A DNA stretch of 64,000 nucleotides from positions 1 through 64,000 of the IMG/VR virus record IMGVR_UViG_3300035188_001379, one strand, 5' to 3'. A program made the translations under genes and the position numbers. The DNA comes from a virus. Positions 26,365 through 35,808 of this stretch are shown here, one piece after another. Below the pieces are notes generated by a model, which worked only from the letters and a program-made list of their open reading frames with translations, ran no database searches and was not told the DNA's origin. Every line of letters begins with the position of its first letter. Position 1 is the first letter of the stretch.

Positions 26365-26781
26365 ATGGCAGACATCTATGGATTTAAATCAGACTCGGTA
26401 CAAGCACCATTTACCGCCGACAAGTGCACTGTTGAGTTCGGCGGGCAAATTGCCACAGCGGTTAACGTCACTATTCAGTACAACCAGCAGATTAATAGAA
26501 GGCGTGTAGTCGGAGACCAATCTGTGTTGCTGTGGGCTTCTGCTCCTCAAGGACAGGCAAGCATTCAGACTATGGTTGTGAATAAGTCCCTAAAGGGTAG
26601 CGGTGACGGCTGGAATGCTTGTAAGCCCGGAAGAATTACATTCACGATGGCTGGTTGTGCCGGCGGGGGAAGCACAGTTACTTGCCACGGCGCGGTGGTT
26701 TCGTCCTATTCTGTTAGCGCTGAAGTAGAAGGACTCACTGTGATGGAAAATCTTGTGATCGACTTCGTTACCTTAAGCTAA
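26365..26781 (+). CDS. Tail tube protein
   Basis: A 138-residue beta-rich protein (VEFGGQIATAVNVTIQYNQQ at the N-terminal side; AEVEGLTVMENLVIDFVTL at the end) located after the sheath, with its own promoter and a strong terminator. This is the expected profile of the abundant inner tube subunit of a contractile tail. The size matches small tube proteins. It also contains three Cys in the second half, which is unremarkable. Confidence 0.75.
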   Translation: MADIYGFKSDSVQAPFTADKCTVEFGGQIATAVNVTIQYNQQINRRRVVGDQSVLLWASAPQGQASIQTMVVNKSLKGSGDGWNACKPGRITFTMAGCAGGGSTVTCHGAVVSSYSVSAEVEGLTVMENLVIDFVTLS

Positions 26782-26805
26782 TCTACAGCTTTCAGCTTGA
26801 TAACT

Positions 26806-26840
26806 AGCTCCAGTCTTATATATTGAGACTGGAGCTTTTT
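26806..26840 (+). terminator. Rho-independent terminator after the tube gene
   Basis: A perfect 11-bp stem AGCTCCAGTCT / AGACTGGAGCT with a 9-nt A/T-rich loop is followed by TTTTATT. It ends about 10 nt before the next start codon, so the spike gene must be read by read-through or from another promoter. Confidence 0.92.
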
Positions 26841-26849
26841 ATTATCATT

Positions 26850-29192
26850 ATGACAGCTGACTTATTTAAAGGAGTAGTAATCACATCCAACGCAGGATCT
26901 AGAGCAGTAACTGTTGTACGCGAAACGTCAGGAGACATGCGTACAGCAGACGGAGGAAAGCTGGTACAGGCTACAGTGCTTTCTTCGGTGTTGTCCCACT
27001 TTATGGGCTTCAAAGACTGCTCTTTACCTCAACCAGGTACACGAGTACTTTGTTTGGCTGAGTCTAACAATAACTGCTATGTGCTTGGTAGTATGCCTCA
27101 GCCGACACTAGGCAAGGCAGAACTATCCTCTCGCGCCATGCTAGGAGCTGGAGACGCCATGGGTGACGAAGCCAACCGCAAAGGGCACGTAGAGAAGTTA
27201 CCTGCAATTCACGAAGGCCGACGCCCTGTAGATGTCGTAGATGGTGAATATGTGGTCGGCAATGAGCTGGGTGTACTGATTGGTTTGTACCAGGAAATGG
27301 CAAATCTTAAAGCCTCTGAGCTTGCACAGATTCAATGCTACCTTCTAGATGATCTTGTGCGCGTGATTAGCCATAATTTTCAGCACTATACTGCACTGGG
27401 AGAATATAATATATATCATGACGGAAAAAGGATTATGGCGGAGTTTGGAGCTACCCATAAACCTGCAGAATCCTATGGTGCTCCTGCGGTATCATCCGAC
27501 TCAGGAGCGTTTCAAACCTTTTCTGAAGATGGCGGACATACCGTAGATGATTCTTCAGACTTTTATAAAATCACTAAAGACGAAAGAATTAAAGCGATCG
27601 AGAGGTTCAAGATTTTTCTAGGTAGTGTGGGAGACTTTCTTCATTTGTTTCTCGTAAGACCGCACAATGAAAAGTTTAGAATGCTTAACCCAGATCAAAG
27701 TTTATCTGACAGTGACTTTGACACAGGATTATGTGACGTACATATAGGCACAGACGGCGGAATGCATCTGCGTAGCGTTAAAGAGGTATTCATAGAGAAA
27801 ACAAACTGGATTCGTGTACCTCTTAGAAAATCTGCCCCTGACGATCCCAAAGGAGACGACGCTTCGTCGCTAAGCTATGAGCAGAAAGAAAACTTTCAGT
27901 TCGTCGATGACTATTCTTACAAAAGCAACCCATTTACATATGCGCTGCAGATACGCGACTATGTAGCCTATGTGAACGAAAAATTAGGGTATCAAAACTT
28001 TAAATCCCACGAGAAGGATTTTGGAGTCAGCGATGATGTAGACGCAGAGCAGAATATAAGTAAAGAGTCTCAGGTAGACAGTGAAACACAGCTCGATCTA
28101 CAGAAATTTAAATTGCGTACAGCTGGGATATATCTAATGCCTAATGGAGGCATCACAATCAGAGATGCTTGGAATTCAGCTATTGTAATGGAGGGAGGCA
28201 GCATCTATATTCAGCCAGCTAAAGATCTAGTTTTACAGCCTCTCCGTAACGGTATACTCAAGGCAGGAGACTCGATAAACATTAGCAGTAAGAAACATCT
28301 GGATCTATCTTCTACCGAAGAGGGGTTCAGGCTAAAAACAGAGAAATCTCAGTACTACTATTCTGACAATGGAGGCTACGTTGTAGAGACTAATGGGTCA
28401 GGAGACACCACAGGCGTACCAGAGCCTACGGAGGAGGCTATAGACGACGTAGGCGGCATAGTATTCAAGTCTAAGCTCAGCATCTATAACTATGCAGAGA
28501 AAGACATTTTGAACTACGCAAAAAAACAGTTCCTAGTAAAGGCGTTGACCAATATAGATATGTATGCAGAAGACACGCTATCTCTATACGGCAAGTCTAA
28601 TTTGCATTCTTTTTCGGACGGACTGATTTTGAGTCTTGGACAAACCTCATTAGCGCTTGCGGAAGGCTCAGCAATATTGGCAGGCTCAGGATCTACGGTA
28701 CTAGGTCAAAAAGACCAAAACCTAGGGGTCATGTACGACGATGAAAGTCCGTTCATTGATGTTATTAAAGGTGTACTAGACACTCCGACTATATTAGCAG
28801 AGCTAGAGAAAGCTAAAAAAGATAAAGACAAGATCCTCGAAAGAACTACTTTTTACGAGGAAGCTAAGTTCGACAACCTTAAGTTTAAATTTTTAAAATC
28901 TTATAAATATAATCTGACACCTACAGAGGACTCGATCCCTATGTCTATTGCGCAGCAGGACGATCTTCTTTCTGGAGCTTACGGGCTATCAGAATGGGAG
29001 GAGAAGGAAATCAACGAAAGCTTACCTTATCCAGGCAAGGAATTGTTTGAAAACTTCTACTACTCTTCAGAAAAACCTGTTAACCTCGAAAAGAAAAGTG
29101 TTAGTGAGGACTATACAAATAAACCTAAACCTGAGAAAACTCCTGCAAAAATAACGCTAGAGTCTTTGATGAAATACAAAGTACAATCATAA
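26850..29192 (+). CDS. Baseplate central spike / hub-type protein
   Basis: A 780-residue protein starting at ATG 26850 after the terminator. The N-terminal region has an OB-fold-like stretch (LPQPGTRVLCLAESNNNCYVLGSM), as in gp5/gpV-type spike proteins. The middle is charged. The C-terminal part, about residues 430-640, has short repeated strands (NIDMYAEDTLSLYGKSNL, LILSLGQTSLALAEGSAIL) like the beta-helix of membrane-piercing spikes. The end is Lys/Glu-rich. Context before the chaperones and tape measure fits. No lysozyme domain is seen. Confidence 0.65.
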   Translation: MTADLFKGVVITSNAGSRAVTVVRETSGDMRTADGGKLVQATVLSSVLSHFMGFKDCSLPQPGTRVLCLAESNNNCYVLGSMPQPTLGKAELSSRAMLGAGDAMGDEANRKGHVEKLPAIHEGRRPVDVVDGEYVVGNELGVLIGLYQEMANLKASELAQIQCYLLDDLVRVISHNFQHYTALGEYNIYHDGKRIMAEFGATHKPAESYGAPAVSSDSGAFQTFSEDGGHTVDDSSDFYKITKDERIKAIERFKIFLGSVGDFLHLFLVRPHNEKFRMLNPDQSLSDSDFDTGLCDVHIGTDGGMHLRSVKEVFIEKTNWIRVPLRKSAPDDPKGDDASSLSYEQKENFQFVDDYSYKSNPFTYALQIRDYVAYVNEKLGYQNFKSHEKDFGVSDDVDAEQNISKESQVDSETQLDLQKFKLRTAGIYLMPNGGITIRDAWNSAIVMEGGSIYIQPAKDLVLQPLRNGILKAGDSINISSKKHLDLSSTEEGFRLKTEKSQYYYSDNGGYVVETNGSGDTTGVPEPTEEAIDDVGGIVFKSKLSIYNYAEKDILNYAKKQFLVKALTNIDMYAEDTLSLYGKSNLHSFSDGLILSLGQTSLALAEGSAILAGSGSTVLGQKDQNLGVMYDDESPFIDVIKGVLDTPTILAELEKAKKDKDKILERTTFYEEAKFDNLKFKFLKSYKYNLTPTEDSIPMSIAQQDDLLSGAYGLSEWEEKEINESLPYPGKELFENFYYSSEKPVNLEKKSVSEDYTNKPKPEKTPAKITLESLMKYKVQS

Positions 29193-29195
29193 CCT

Positions 29196-29711
29196 ATGGA
29201 AGACCAACCCCTATTCAACACCTCTATTGAGCTAAATAATGACGTGGCAAAAGAGCCCCTGATTTCAGACTCTGATAAAGAATCTTTTTTTAAGAGTATT
29301 TTAGCTGACCGCCCCTACGAAGAAACCTGCTCACTTTTTGACGGTAAACTATCTCTTGTTTTTAGAGCGATGACCGTTCAGGAAAATACCGATGTGGTTA
29401 ACCAGATTGTCGCAGACAGAAAAGCAGGTACAGCATCAGACACAGATGCGTATTTCATAACCATTGCTACTTATAGGCTGGCGATGTGTTTGGTGTCTGT
29501 CGATTCTCAGCCATACTCTTCTATAACCAAAGAAACCTTCAATAAGGCGAGCGACGACGAATCGTACGTTTTGGCTAGAGCCAGACCTATGGCTCACTGG
29601 TCTACCTCAAAGCTGAGCATATACCTTGATGCCTTTAGGTTATTCGAGTCTAAATTGGTTAAACTTAGTGCAGAGGTACAAAACGCAAATTTTTGGAAGG
29701 CCAGCGCGTAA
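29196..29711 (+). CDS. Tail assembly chaperone (zero-frame product)
   Basis: A 171-residue protein immediately upstream of a second short reading frame and the tape measure gene, the usual place of the gpG / gpG-T chaperone pair that loads the tape measure during tail assembly. The zero-frame product ends 6 codons after the slippery heptamer at 29687. Sequence is mixed helical with no enzyme motif. Identity rests on gene order plus the frameshift signal. Confidence 0.72.
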   Translation: MEDQPLFNTSIELNNDVAKEPLISDSDKESFFKSILADRPYEETCSLFDGKLSLVFRAMTVQENTDVVNQIVADRKAGTASDTDAYFITIATYRLAMCLVSVDSQPYSSITKETFNKASDDESYVLARARPMAHWSTSKLSIYLDAFRLFESKLVKLSAEVQNANFWKASA

Positions 29712-29744
29712 GATTGCTTACAGAGGGGTATTTACGCGGCTGGC
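29687..29744 (+). promoter_or_regulatory. Programmed -1 ribosomal frameshift signal
   Basis: A AAT TTT (29687-29693) is in the zero frame, a canonical X XXY YYZ slippery heptamer. Six nt later a 12-bp stem begins: 29700-29711 pairs with 29732-29744, with one bulged G at 29738 and a 20-nt loop. The zero-frame TAA lies inside the stem. Slippage by -1 joins the next frame. Confidence 0.82.
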
Positions 29745-30064
29745 TGACTTTTGAATACCCGAACACTAGTTCCTACGTTCGGGAAGAAATAATCCTCAGC
29801 TATATTGAGGATGAGCGCCTCTATGCGCTTTTAAAAAACAGGTTAAACATGGAGACCGTGCTGAGAAGCACGATGACTTCGAAAAGCAAGAATTTTCTTG
29901 ACCCTGTCTATAAAGTCGCCAACGAGCTCATAGGATTAAAATTGCCTTTGCTTAAGCCAAAAGATAAAATAAAGGATAAAGTCCATCCAGACACAGGTAC
30001 TCCGTATACTCGTGAACAGATAGATGAATGGAAAAAGATGTTAGCTGAGCTCAATAAACAATAA
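29693..30064 (+). CDS. Frameshift extension of the tail assembly chaperone
   Basis: This frame has no ATG near its 5' end. The first possible start is a TTG that is part of the slippery site, and the first ATG is about 53 codons in, so it is best read as the -1 extension of the 29196 product. The fused protein would be about 289 residues. The extension is helical and basic towards the end (LKLPLLKPKDKIKDK). Its stop overlaps the tape measure start by one base (TAATG). Confidence 0.75.
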   Translation: MEGQRVRLLTEGYLRGWLTFEYPNTSSYVREEIILSYIEDERLYALLKNRLNMETVLRSTMTSKSKNFLDPVYKVANELIGLKLPLLKPKDKIKDKVHPDTGTPYTREQIDEWKKMLAELNKQ

Positions 30065-33000
30065 TGGAAAGCGATTTCAACAGTTTTGACCCGTTTGAAG
30101 ATAACTATGAGTATTCTCATATGGGCAGGAATTTTGGTAGTGCCCCGGTTAATGCTGCGATGCATCATTTATTTGGGCGTCACCTATTGCCTCAGCCTCG
30201 TGACGGGCAGGACATGTATGATGCTCTGATTCAAAGAGAGCGTTCCCAGCATTTCATGAATTTACAGAGTTCGAGCTTTTCGAACAATATGCTCAATCAA
30301 GCCATGGGGATTAGCGGTCCTGCTGCTGCAATGATAGGTAGAGTGGCAGGCAGTCCTGACGGAGGATTAGCCCGTATGCTGTCCCCTTTAGTTGGAGGCA
30401 ACCCTATGGCAGCCAGTATGCAAACTTACGCCGGACTGTCTGGAGCCAGCACCATGGGGGCTTTTGGTAGGTTCTCTTCTATCACTGAGGAAGAAACCCA
30501 GGGAGTTATGAACTCTCTAGCCAATAACTTCTATAAAACTCAAAAATTTGAGGGCAAGGGAGGCATAGCTGAAGAATTAAATATTAAAAATCGGGATTTC
30601 TTAAATGCACTTATAGATAAAAATGACGAGAACAGTATTAAGCATTTAAGAGACTCAGGTATTGCTGTAGACACCGATAAGAAAGGAAAAATAAAAGATC
30701 CTGACAAGCTTAAAAAACAAATAGCAGATCTAGACTTTACGTCAGGCTTTAGAGCAGGTGAGGCAGAAGAAATTCAAAAGGCGCAGATTACTTCAGGACT
30801 AGGGCGAGACATGTCTAAAATTCTTAACGAGACAGATGCGACAGTCAAAGCTGCGCTCGAAGAAAGAATGGAGAAAATATTTAAAGCCACAGGTGTTACA
30901 ATCAGTGGTCATGTAAAGTCCGCCCCTTCTACAGCTGAAAAAACAGCAGCAAGGCGAGATCTAGCAGCAGACTTATTTAAATCTCTCGATGATTTGAAGG
31001 CTGCTCCTGAAGCTGAAAAAGCAAAGATCTCTGAGCAGGTTAAGCAGCAGTTCCGTGACCTCGGAATGAGTGAGCAGGCAATTAAAAAGACAACAGATAA
31101 GCAAGGTGTTGTATCTGCAGATGCGGCAACTAGCTTAGCTGAGGAATTTGTATTAAGAGGAGCCTCCAATACCGCAGAGAGTAAAACCGCAGAAAGACGA
31201 GAGCGCGCTTCTGCCCTTTTTAAATCTTTAGAAGCTCTCAAAGCAGCTCCAGCCACCGAAAAAGAGAAAATATCTACAGAGATTAAGCAGCAGTTCCGAG
31301 AGCTAGGAGTAAGTGAGCAAGCCATTAATAAAATAGCCGACAAGAAGGGTGTTGTGGCGACTGACGCAGCAAATAACCTAGCGGAGGACTTTGTTACAGG
31401 TAAGACAGCGACACCAGCAGACAGGACAACAGAGAGACGAGGGCTCGCAACCGAACTATTTAAAACCCTTGACGCACTTAAGACTGCTCCTGAAGCTGAA
31501 AAAGCAAAGATCTCTGAGCAGGTTAAGCAGCAGTTCCGAGAGCTAGGAGTAAGTGAGCAAAGAATAAAGAAAGTATCTGATGAAAAGGGCACTGTGCTAG
31601 CTGACGCAGCTAGTGGTCTTGCCGAAGATTTTGTGATGGGCAGAACAGAGGTAACTCCTGCGGAAAAAGCTGCTGCAAGAAAAGACCTAGCCTCTGACTT
31701 GTTTAAAACCCTCGACGCTCTCAAAGCTGCCCCTGAAGCTGAAAAAGCAAAGATCTCTGAGCAGGTTAAGCAGCAGTTCCGTGACCTCGGAATGAGTGAG
31801 CAGAGGTTGCAGAAAATATCCGATCAACAAGGGATTGTATCAGTTGATGCCGCTAAAAAACTAACAGAAGACTTTGCAGCAGGCAAAACAGACTTTGTAG
31901 AAAAAGAGTCCAAGGAGTCTACGCAGGCCAGAGACGCTATCGCTATCAAGACTGTTAGGAAATCCAAGATACTAGACCTAATGCAAGAGGCTAGTGCGCA
32001 GTTTGAAGAGAGCACTGACACTAGCAAGGCAGGCAAAGAGGATAACAAAAAAGCTAAAGAAAAGTTTGAGCAGACTAGTAAAAATACTTTTAAGCAGCTG
32101 CAATCTGAGACGATGAGTGCTTTGGGTATTACTGAGAAGGAATACGTTCGTCGATACTTAGACAAGGACCAGAACGTAATGATGGATAAGCTAAAAGCCG
32201 ACGTGGAAAAGTCTACTCAGCTTAATAGCGGAGAATCTGCGAGAGTAGCCGCAGACGCTACAGGTGCTTCTGGCTTTAGGCGCAAGGGGGTTAACTTTGA
32301 AAATACCAGAGGTTTCAAGGTAGAAGATTTTACGTCAGCCTTCAGCAAGGCTGCTGAACTTAGGATGCTAGGTGACGCTCGAGGCAAGAGCCCGGAAGAG
32401 ATGATGGACGCATTCTCAAAAAATGCTGGAGGCGTCATGTCTGCTGCACGCTCCCTTTTCGGCAATAAGTCTGGAGGAGAGCTAATGCAAAACTCTAGAG
32501 ATTTGATGGGGCTAACCTCGATGGATCTGTCTTCTGAAGACGGAGCTAAGGATGTAGAAGATATGCTACGCAAAGTTAAGTCTACTGCTCGAGTAGCAGG
32601 GCTTAGTGTAAAGCACATGCTAGGCATCATAGAAGCTACTCGTGATCTCGCCAGAAGCAACCCACAGCTGCAAAACATGAATCAAGGGTCGATCACTAAC
32701 CTAGCTGTAGCCTCTACGATGCACGCAGCTTCTGCTGGCGCAAGAATGAGCTCAGCAGATTTCACGAGTGCTGGAGGAGGACAAGGCATAATGGCAGCCG
32801 AGTCAAAGTCCTCCTTGGCCTTTGCGCAATCCGGTACAGGCAGGTTGATGGCTGTCGCTTTAGGGCAGGCTAAAGCAAAAGGCAGAGAAAAAGAAATGAT
32901 GAAGCTTATCGAAGAAGGTAAATTCGACGCTTCGGCGTTAGCTAGAGGAAGTTACTCTGAGATAGCCTCTGTAGCCGGTTTGAGTACAGGCTCACTTTCG

Positions 33001-34401
33001 TATATGGCGAACGATCCCTTGGTAGCTCAACGCTATATGAAAGATAAAACTATAGCCGACACAGTTACCGGAGCAGCAGGAGATAAGCAAATCGCTAGGA
33101 CTATGTCCAGGGTCATAGCTAGAGGCGTTTTTGGGAAGAGCGGGCAAGAAGAAAAACTAGCAGATCTTTATAAGAAGTCTAAAGAAGCAGGGATGTCTGA
33201 CAGTGATTTCGAAACAAAGTACATAGACCCAAACCTTAATTCAGCTCAGCGCGCCGCCTTTCAAACACATAAAGTTAAGTTTTTCAGAGAAATGAGGGAC
33301 AGAAATCTGCCAGAGCCTGTAAAAAACGCGCTAACTAAAATCAGAGATGCTGATATGGAAGCAGCTAAGAAAACTTCCAAAGAAATGGAAGGAAAGACAG
33401 GCTCACTAGCTTCGCAAGCAATTTCTGCTTTTTTGAATAACGAGGGAATGGACAATATTGGAGATGCTCTCGTCGGGATGTTTGCCACGAACGGAGATGC
33501 CCGTAGCAAAGACTTGAATCAAAAAGCTCAAGACGCAGCTAAAGGGCTGTATGACAGCATTAGAGATAAAGGTAAAGGGACAGACAAAGAAAGGTTAGAT
33601 CGTATAGATGTTAAGGACAATAAGGGTGTCTCTGACCTAGACAGACTAAATCAAGTTATAGATGCGCAGAAAGACCAGGCAATGCAGACTGGAGATACCA
33701 CGCGAGCCTCTAAATTACAGCGTTTAACTAAAAAAGATATAGTTGCGTTGCAAAGGTCTAGCGGCGAGACGACAGCCGAAGGAGCCAAAAAAAGGCTGGA
33801 GGAATTGAGAGCCAGAAAGAACGCTGGCGAAGCTCTTAAACCTGAGCTGCAGCAGCAGATGGAAACTCTGGAGGCACAGGAAAAGCTCACAGGAGGCTTC
33901 ACAAATCAACAAGCCTATGAAGCCGTGTCGTCAAAGAAGATATCAGGGCTGGTAGGAGGGTTGTTGGTAGGAGGCAAAGCTTCTGCAGAAAAAGCCTCGT
34001 TGGAGGAGCGCAAAAAGGCAGCCTTTGCCACGATGGACAGTCAGCTCACAGAGCTGGCTAAAGACGATAAATCTATTGCCGCAGCTCAAGAGTTTTACAA
34101 AGACAAAGGAGGAGCACAGCAGCTTGCTGAAGATTTACAAAAAGGTAAGGGAATGTTTGCGGATAAGGCTACGCGTGATAAATATCGTCAGGGTAGTCTT
34201 GGAGCTATTGTGGAAGGCACAACTTCTGCGATAGCAAAAGAAGAAGAGCGGCTGAAAGGTTCAGGAGAATTACCTGCAGCTGAAGACGCAGCTACTGCAG
34301 GCTTTAAATCCGCCTTAGCTCCTATATTAGAAGCAATCAAAGGAGGAGACTCTCTTAAAGTCGCGATAGAGAAATTAGCGACAGCGATAGGAAGCTTTTA
34401 A
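30064..34401 (+). CDS. Tape measure protein
   Basis: A 1445-residue, mostly helical protein, the longest in the window, after the chaperone pair. Tape measures set tail length and occupy the tube lumen. Residues about 295-610 contain four tandem units of 80-81 residues (ADLFKSLDDLKAAPEAEK and VKQQFRDLGMSEQ as core). Residues 690-1000 are Ala/Gly/Met-rich and include small-residue segments. The end has a hydrophobic helix (FKSALAPILEAIKGG). At the usual 1.5 angstrom per helical residue the tail would be roughly 200 nm, which is an inference only. Confidence 0.85.
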   Translation: MESDFNSFDPFEDNYEYSHMGRNFGSAPVNAAMHHLFGRHLLPQPRDGQDMYDALIQRERSQHFMNLQSSSFSNNMLNQAMGISGPAAAMIGRVAGSPDGGLARMLSPLVGGNPMAASMQTYAGLSGASTMGAFGRFSSITEEETQGVMNSLANNFYKTQKFEGKGGIAEELNIKNRDFLNALIDKNDENSIKHLRDSGIAVDTDKKGKIKDPDKLKKQIADLDFTSGFRAGEAEEIQKAQITSGLGRDMSKILNETDATVKAALEERMEKIFKATGVTISGHVKSAPSTAEKTAARRDLAADLFKSLDDLKAAPEAEKAKISEQVKQQFRDLGMSEQAIKKTTDKQGVVSADAATSLAEEFVLRGASNTAESKTAERRERASALFKSLEALKAAPATEKEKISTEIKQQFRELGVSEQAINKIADKKGVVATDAANNLAEDFVTGKTATPADRTTERRGLATELFKTLDALKTAPEAEKAKISEQVKQQFRELGVSEQRIKKVSDEKGTVLADAASGLAEDFVMGRTEVTPAEKAAARKDLASDLFKTLDALKAAPEAEKAKISEQVKQQFRDLGMSEQRLQKISDQQGIVSVDAAKKLTEDFAAGKTDFVEKESKESTQARDAIAIKTVRKSKILDLMQEASAQFEESTDTSKAGKEDNKKAKEKFEQTSKNTFKQLQSETMSALGITEKEYVRRYLDKDQNVMMDKLKADVEKSTQLNSGESARVAADATGASGFRRKGVNFENTRGFKVEDFTSAFSKAAELRMLGDARGKSPEEMMDAFSKNAGGVMSAARSLFGNKSGGELMQNSRDLMGLTSMDLSSEDGAKDVEDMLRKVKSTARVAGLSVKHMLGIIEATRDLARSNPQLQNMNQGSITNLAVASTMHAASAGARMSSADFTSAGGGQGIMAAESKSSLAFAQSGTGRLMAVALGQAKAKGREKEMMKLIEEGKFDASALARGSYSEIASVAGLSTGSLSYMANDPLVAQRYMKDKTIADTVTGAAGDKQIARTMSRVIARGVFGKSGQEEKLADLYKKSKEAGMSDSDFETKYIDPNLNSAQRAAFQTHKVKFFREMRDRNLPEPVKNALTKIRDADMEAAKKTSKEMEGKTGSLASQAISAFLNNEGMDNIGDALVGMFATNGDARSKDLNQKAQDAAKGLYDSIRDKGKGTDKERLDRIDVKDNKGVSDLDRLNQVIDAQKDQAMQTGDTTRASKLQRLTKKDIVALQRSSGETTAEGAKKRLEELRARKNAGEALKPELQQQMETLEAQEKLTGGFTNQQAYEAVSSKKISGLVGGLLVGGKASAEKASLEERKKAAFATMDSQLTELAKDDKSIAAAQEFYKDKGGAQQLAEDLQKGKGMFADKATRDKYRQGSLGAIVEGTTSAIAKEEERLKGSGELPAAEDAATAGFKSALAPILEAIKGGDSLKVAIEKLATAIGSF
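30945..31895 (+). repeat. Four tandem ~242-bp repeats in the tape measure gene
   Basis: Units begin at comparable points 243, 240 and 243 bp apart (marker GCTCCTGAAG at 31003, 31246, 31486 and, as GCCCCTGAAG, 31729; the second unit is diverged). Units 1, 3 and 4 share a stretch of about 50 nearly identical bases around AAAGCAAAGATCTCTGAG, so recent duplication or gene conversion is likely. Confidence 0.9.
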
Positions 34402-34418
34402 CCATAAAACTATAAAAT

Positions 34419-34862
34419 ATGCCAGCATCATTCGTAGATTCCGGGGGAGGAATATTTGGAAAAGGAGGAGGCGCACAAGGGCTTGTTACTGTGCCCTCAG
34501 TAGATGACATCGTTTCAAGTCAGGGCAATCTAGCGATCTACGACTCTGTGAGTGTACAGGTCAACGACACCATTCAATTCTTTTTAACCTTTGATGACAT
34601 TGTAAAGTATGTCTTTTTTGGTAAAGGTATTGGTTCGGTGGTGGCAGAAGGAACAATGTACTCAGCATGCGAAGGGGGCATACCTGGCTTAAGAGCCTGT
34701 GCAAGCGCAGTAGGGCAATTAAGAGGCCAAAAGGTTGATGTTTCTTTGGGCGGGTTCGCTGTATCAGCAATACTCACAAGCGCTCAAGTGACTGTGATTA
34801 GCGAGCCTGACATTATGGGTAGATTTGTTTTTAACTTCGCAGCTATCGACCACCACATGTAA
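34419..34862 (+). CDS. Small baseplate/tail protein
   Basis: A 147-residue protein with a Gly-rich N-terminus (DSGGGIFGKGGGAQG) and a beta-rich body. It lies between the tape measure and hub genes, where small hub-associated or tube-initiator proteins occur. No diagnostic motif is seen. Confidence 0.5.
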   Translation: MPASFVDSGGGIFGKGGGAQGLVTVPSVDDIVSSQGNLAIYDSVSVQVNDTIQFFLTFDDIVKYVFFGKGIGSVVAEGTMYSACEGGIPGLRACASAVGQLRGQKVDVSLGGFAVSAILTSAQVTVISEPDIMGRFVFNFAAIDHHM

Positions 34863-34863
34863 T

Positions 34864-35808
34864 ATGGTAAATCACTTCGCATCTTTACTAAGCAACCTTA
34901 ACCTTTATGCCATGGCGCAGACTGCGGTAAGCTATCTGCTGGTCGCTAGCGACAACCATAATGTTGTCTCAAGCGACTCATATCTTATCGAACTTGCAGG
35001 AGAATATGAGAGATCTGCTGAAATGGTGCAACTGGTTAGTCCTATCGTAAATAGGAATTTTAATCAAATAGACCTTCCGCAGGAGCTAAAACCATTTTAC
35101 AATATTCTTTTTCCAGAGTCGGCTTCCAACTACTATAAACAGTTTTTGTTGTATTGCTACTTACGCATTGTAGATTCTACAGATCGCCGTGAAGAAATTA
35201 AGAAATATGACAACAGAGTGTCATATAATCTAGACCTAATTCGTGATTATTTTAAGTTTAACAGAGTCTACCTAGATGACACTAACCCGAAAGACTATAA
35301 GTTGCTGGTTTTTGGCAAGCTGCTCTCGAGCACGTCTGCAAATTTTTATTCCAACAGCTTTCTAATATCTCAAGTACCTAATACGCCAGGCGTACAGGTG
35401 TACTCTTCCACGCAAAATCAATTCTATAAACCTTTCAGTTTACCTACCCCATCATCAAATAATTCAACTATTACACTATCCTCAACCAGGGCAGGTATCA
35501 CCGATCCTGTTCCTGTGGGAGATACTGGGTTGTTTTTCAGTATTGTAGGCAGCTTTGATAACTTCCTGTCACCCTATTCGAGATCCTGGAAATTTACAGC
35601 TGAAGCGCCTTTTCATTTTGACTTTTCTGCCAAGATGGTAGAGTTTGAAAATTATCAGCATGTTGTGGATAAAATGCTGAACTATAGGAAAAGTGAATGC
35701 AATGCCTCGCACGAAAATCTATGGAATATGCATCACAGCGATGTTTATAGATTTGCTGGCTTATTGCTCGCTTACGTAGAACGAGTGAACTTAAATTATG
35801 CCAGCTAA
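34864..35808 (+). CDS. Tail/baseplate protein, unknown
   Basis: A 314-residue protein; ATG 34864 (MVNHFASLLSNLNLYAM) follows the upstream stop by 1 nt and the longer frame from 34825 is rejected. The N-terminal 150 residues look helical and aromatic; the middle is Ser/Thr/Pro-rich, then helical again. It overlaps the hub gene by 11 nt. A structural baseplate role is likely from position. Confidence 0.5.
   Translation: MVNHFASLLSNLNLYAMAQTAVSYLLVASDNHNVVSSDSYLIELAGEYERSAEMVQLVSPIVNRNFNQIDLPQELKPFYNILFPESASNYYKQFLLYCYLRIVDSTDRREEIKKYDNRVSYNLDLIRDYFKFNRVYLDDTNPKDYKLLVFGKLLSSTSANFYSNSFLISQVPNTPGVQVYSSTQNQFYKPFSLPTPSSNNSTITLSSTRAGITDPVPVGDTGLFFSIVGSFDNFLSPYSRSWKFTAEAPFHFDFSAKMVEFENYQHVVDKMLNYRKSECNASHENLWNMHHSDVYRFAGLLLAYVERVNLNYAS

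Noticed and set aside
29693-30064. Second chaperone frame as an independent gene
   Set aside because: Its only early start is a TTG inside the slippery site; the frameshift signal explains it better.
30909-31724. Long minus-strand frame over the tape measure repeats
   Set aside because: A shadow produced by repeated codons of the real gene; Ser/Ala-rich nonsense sequence.
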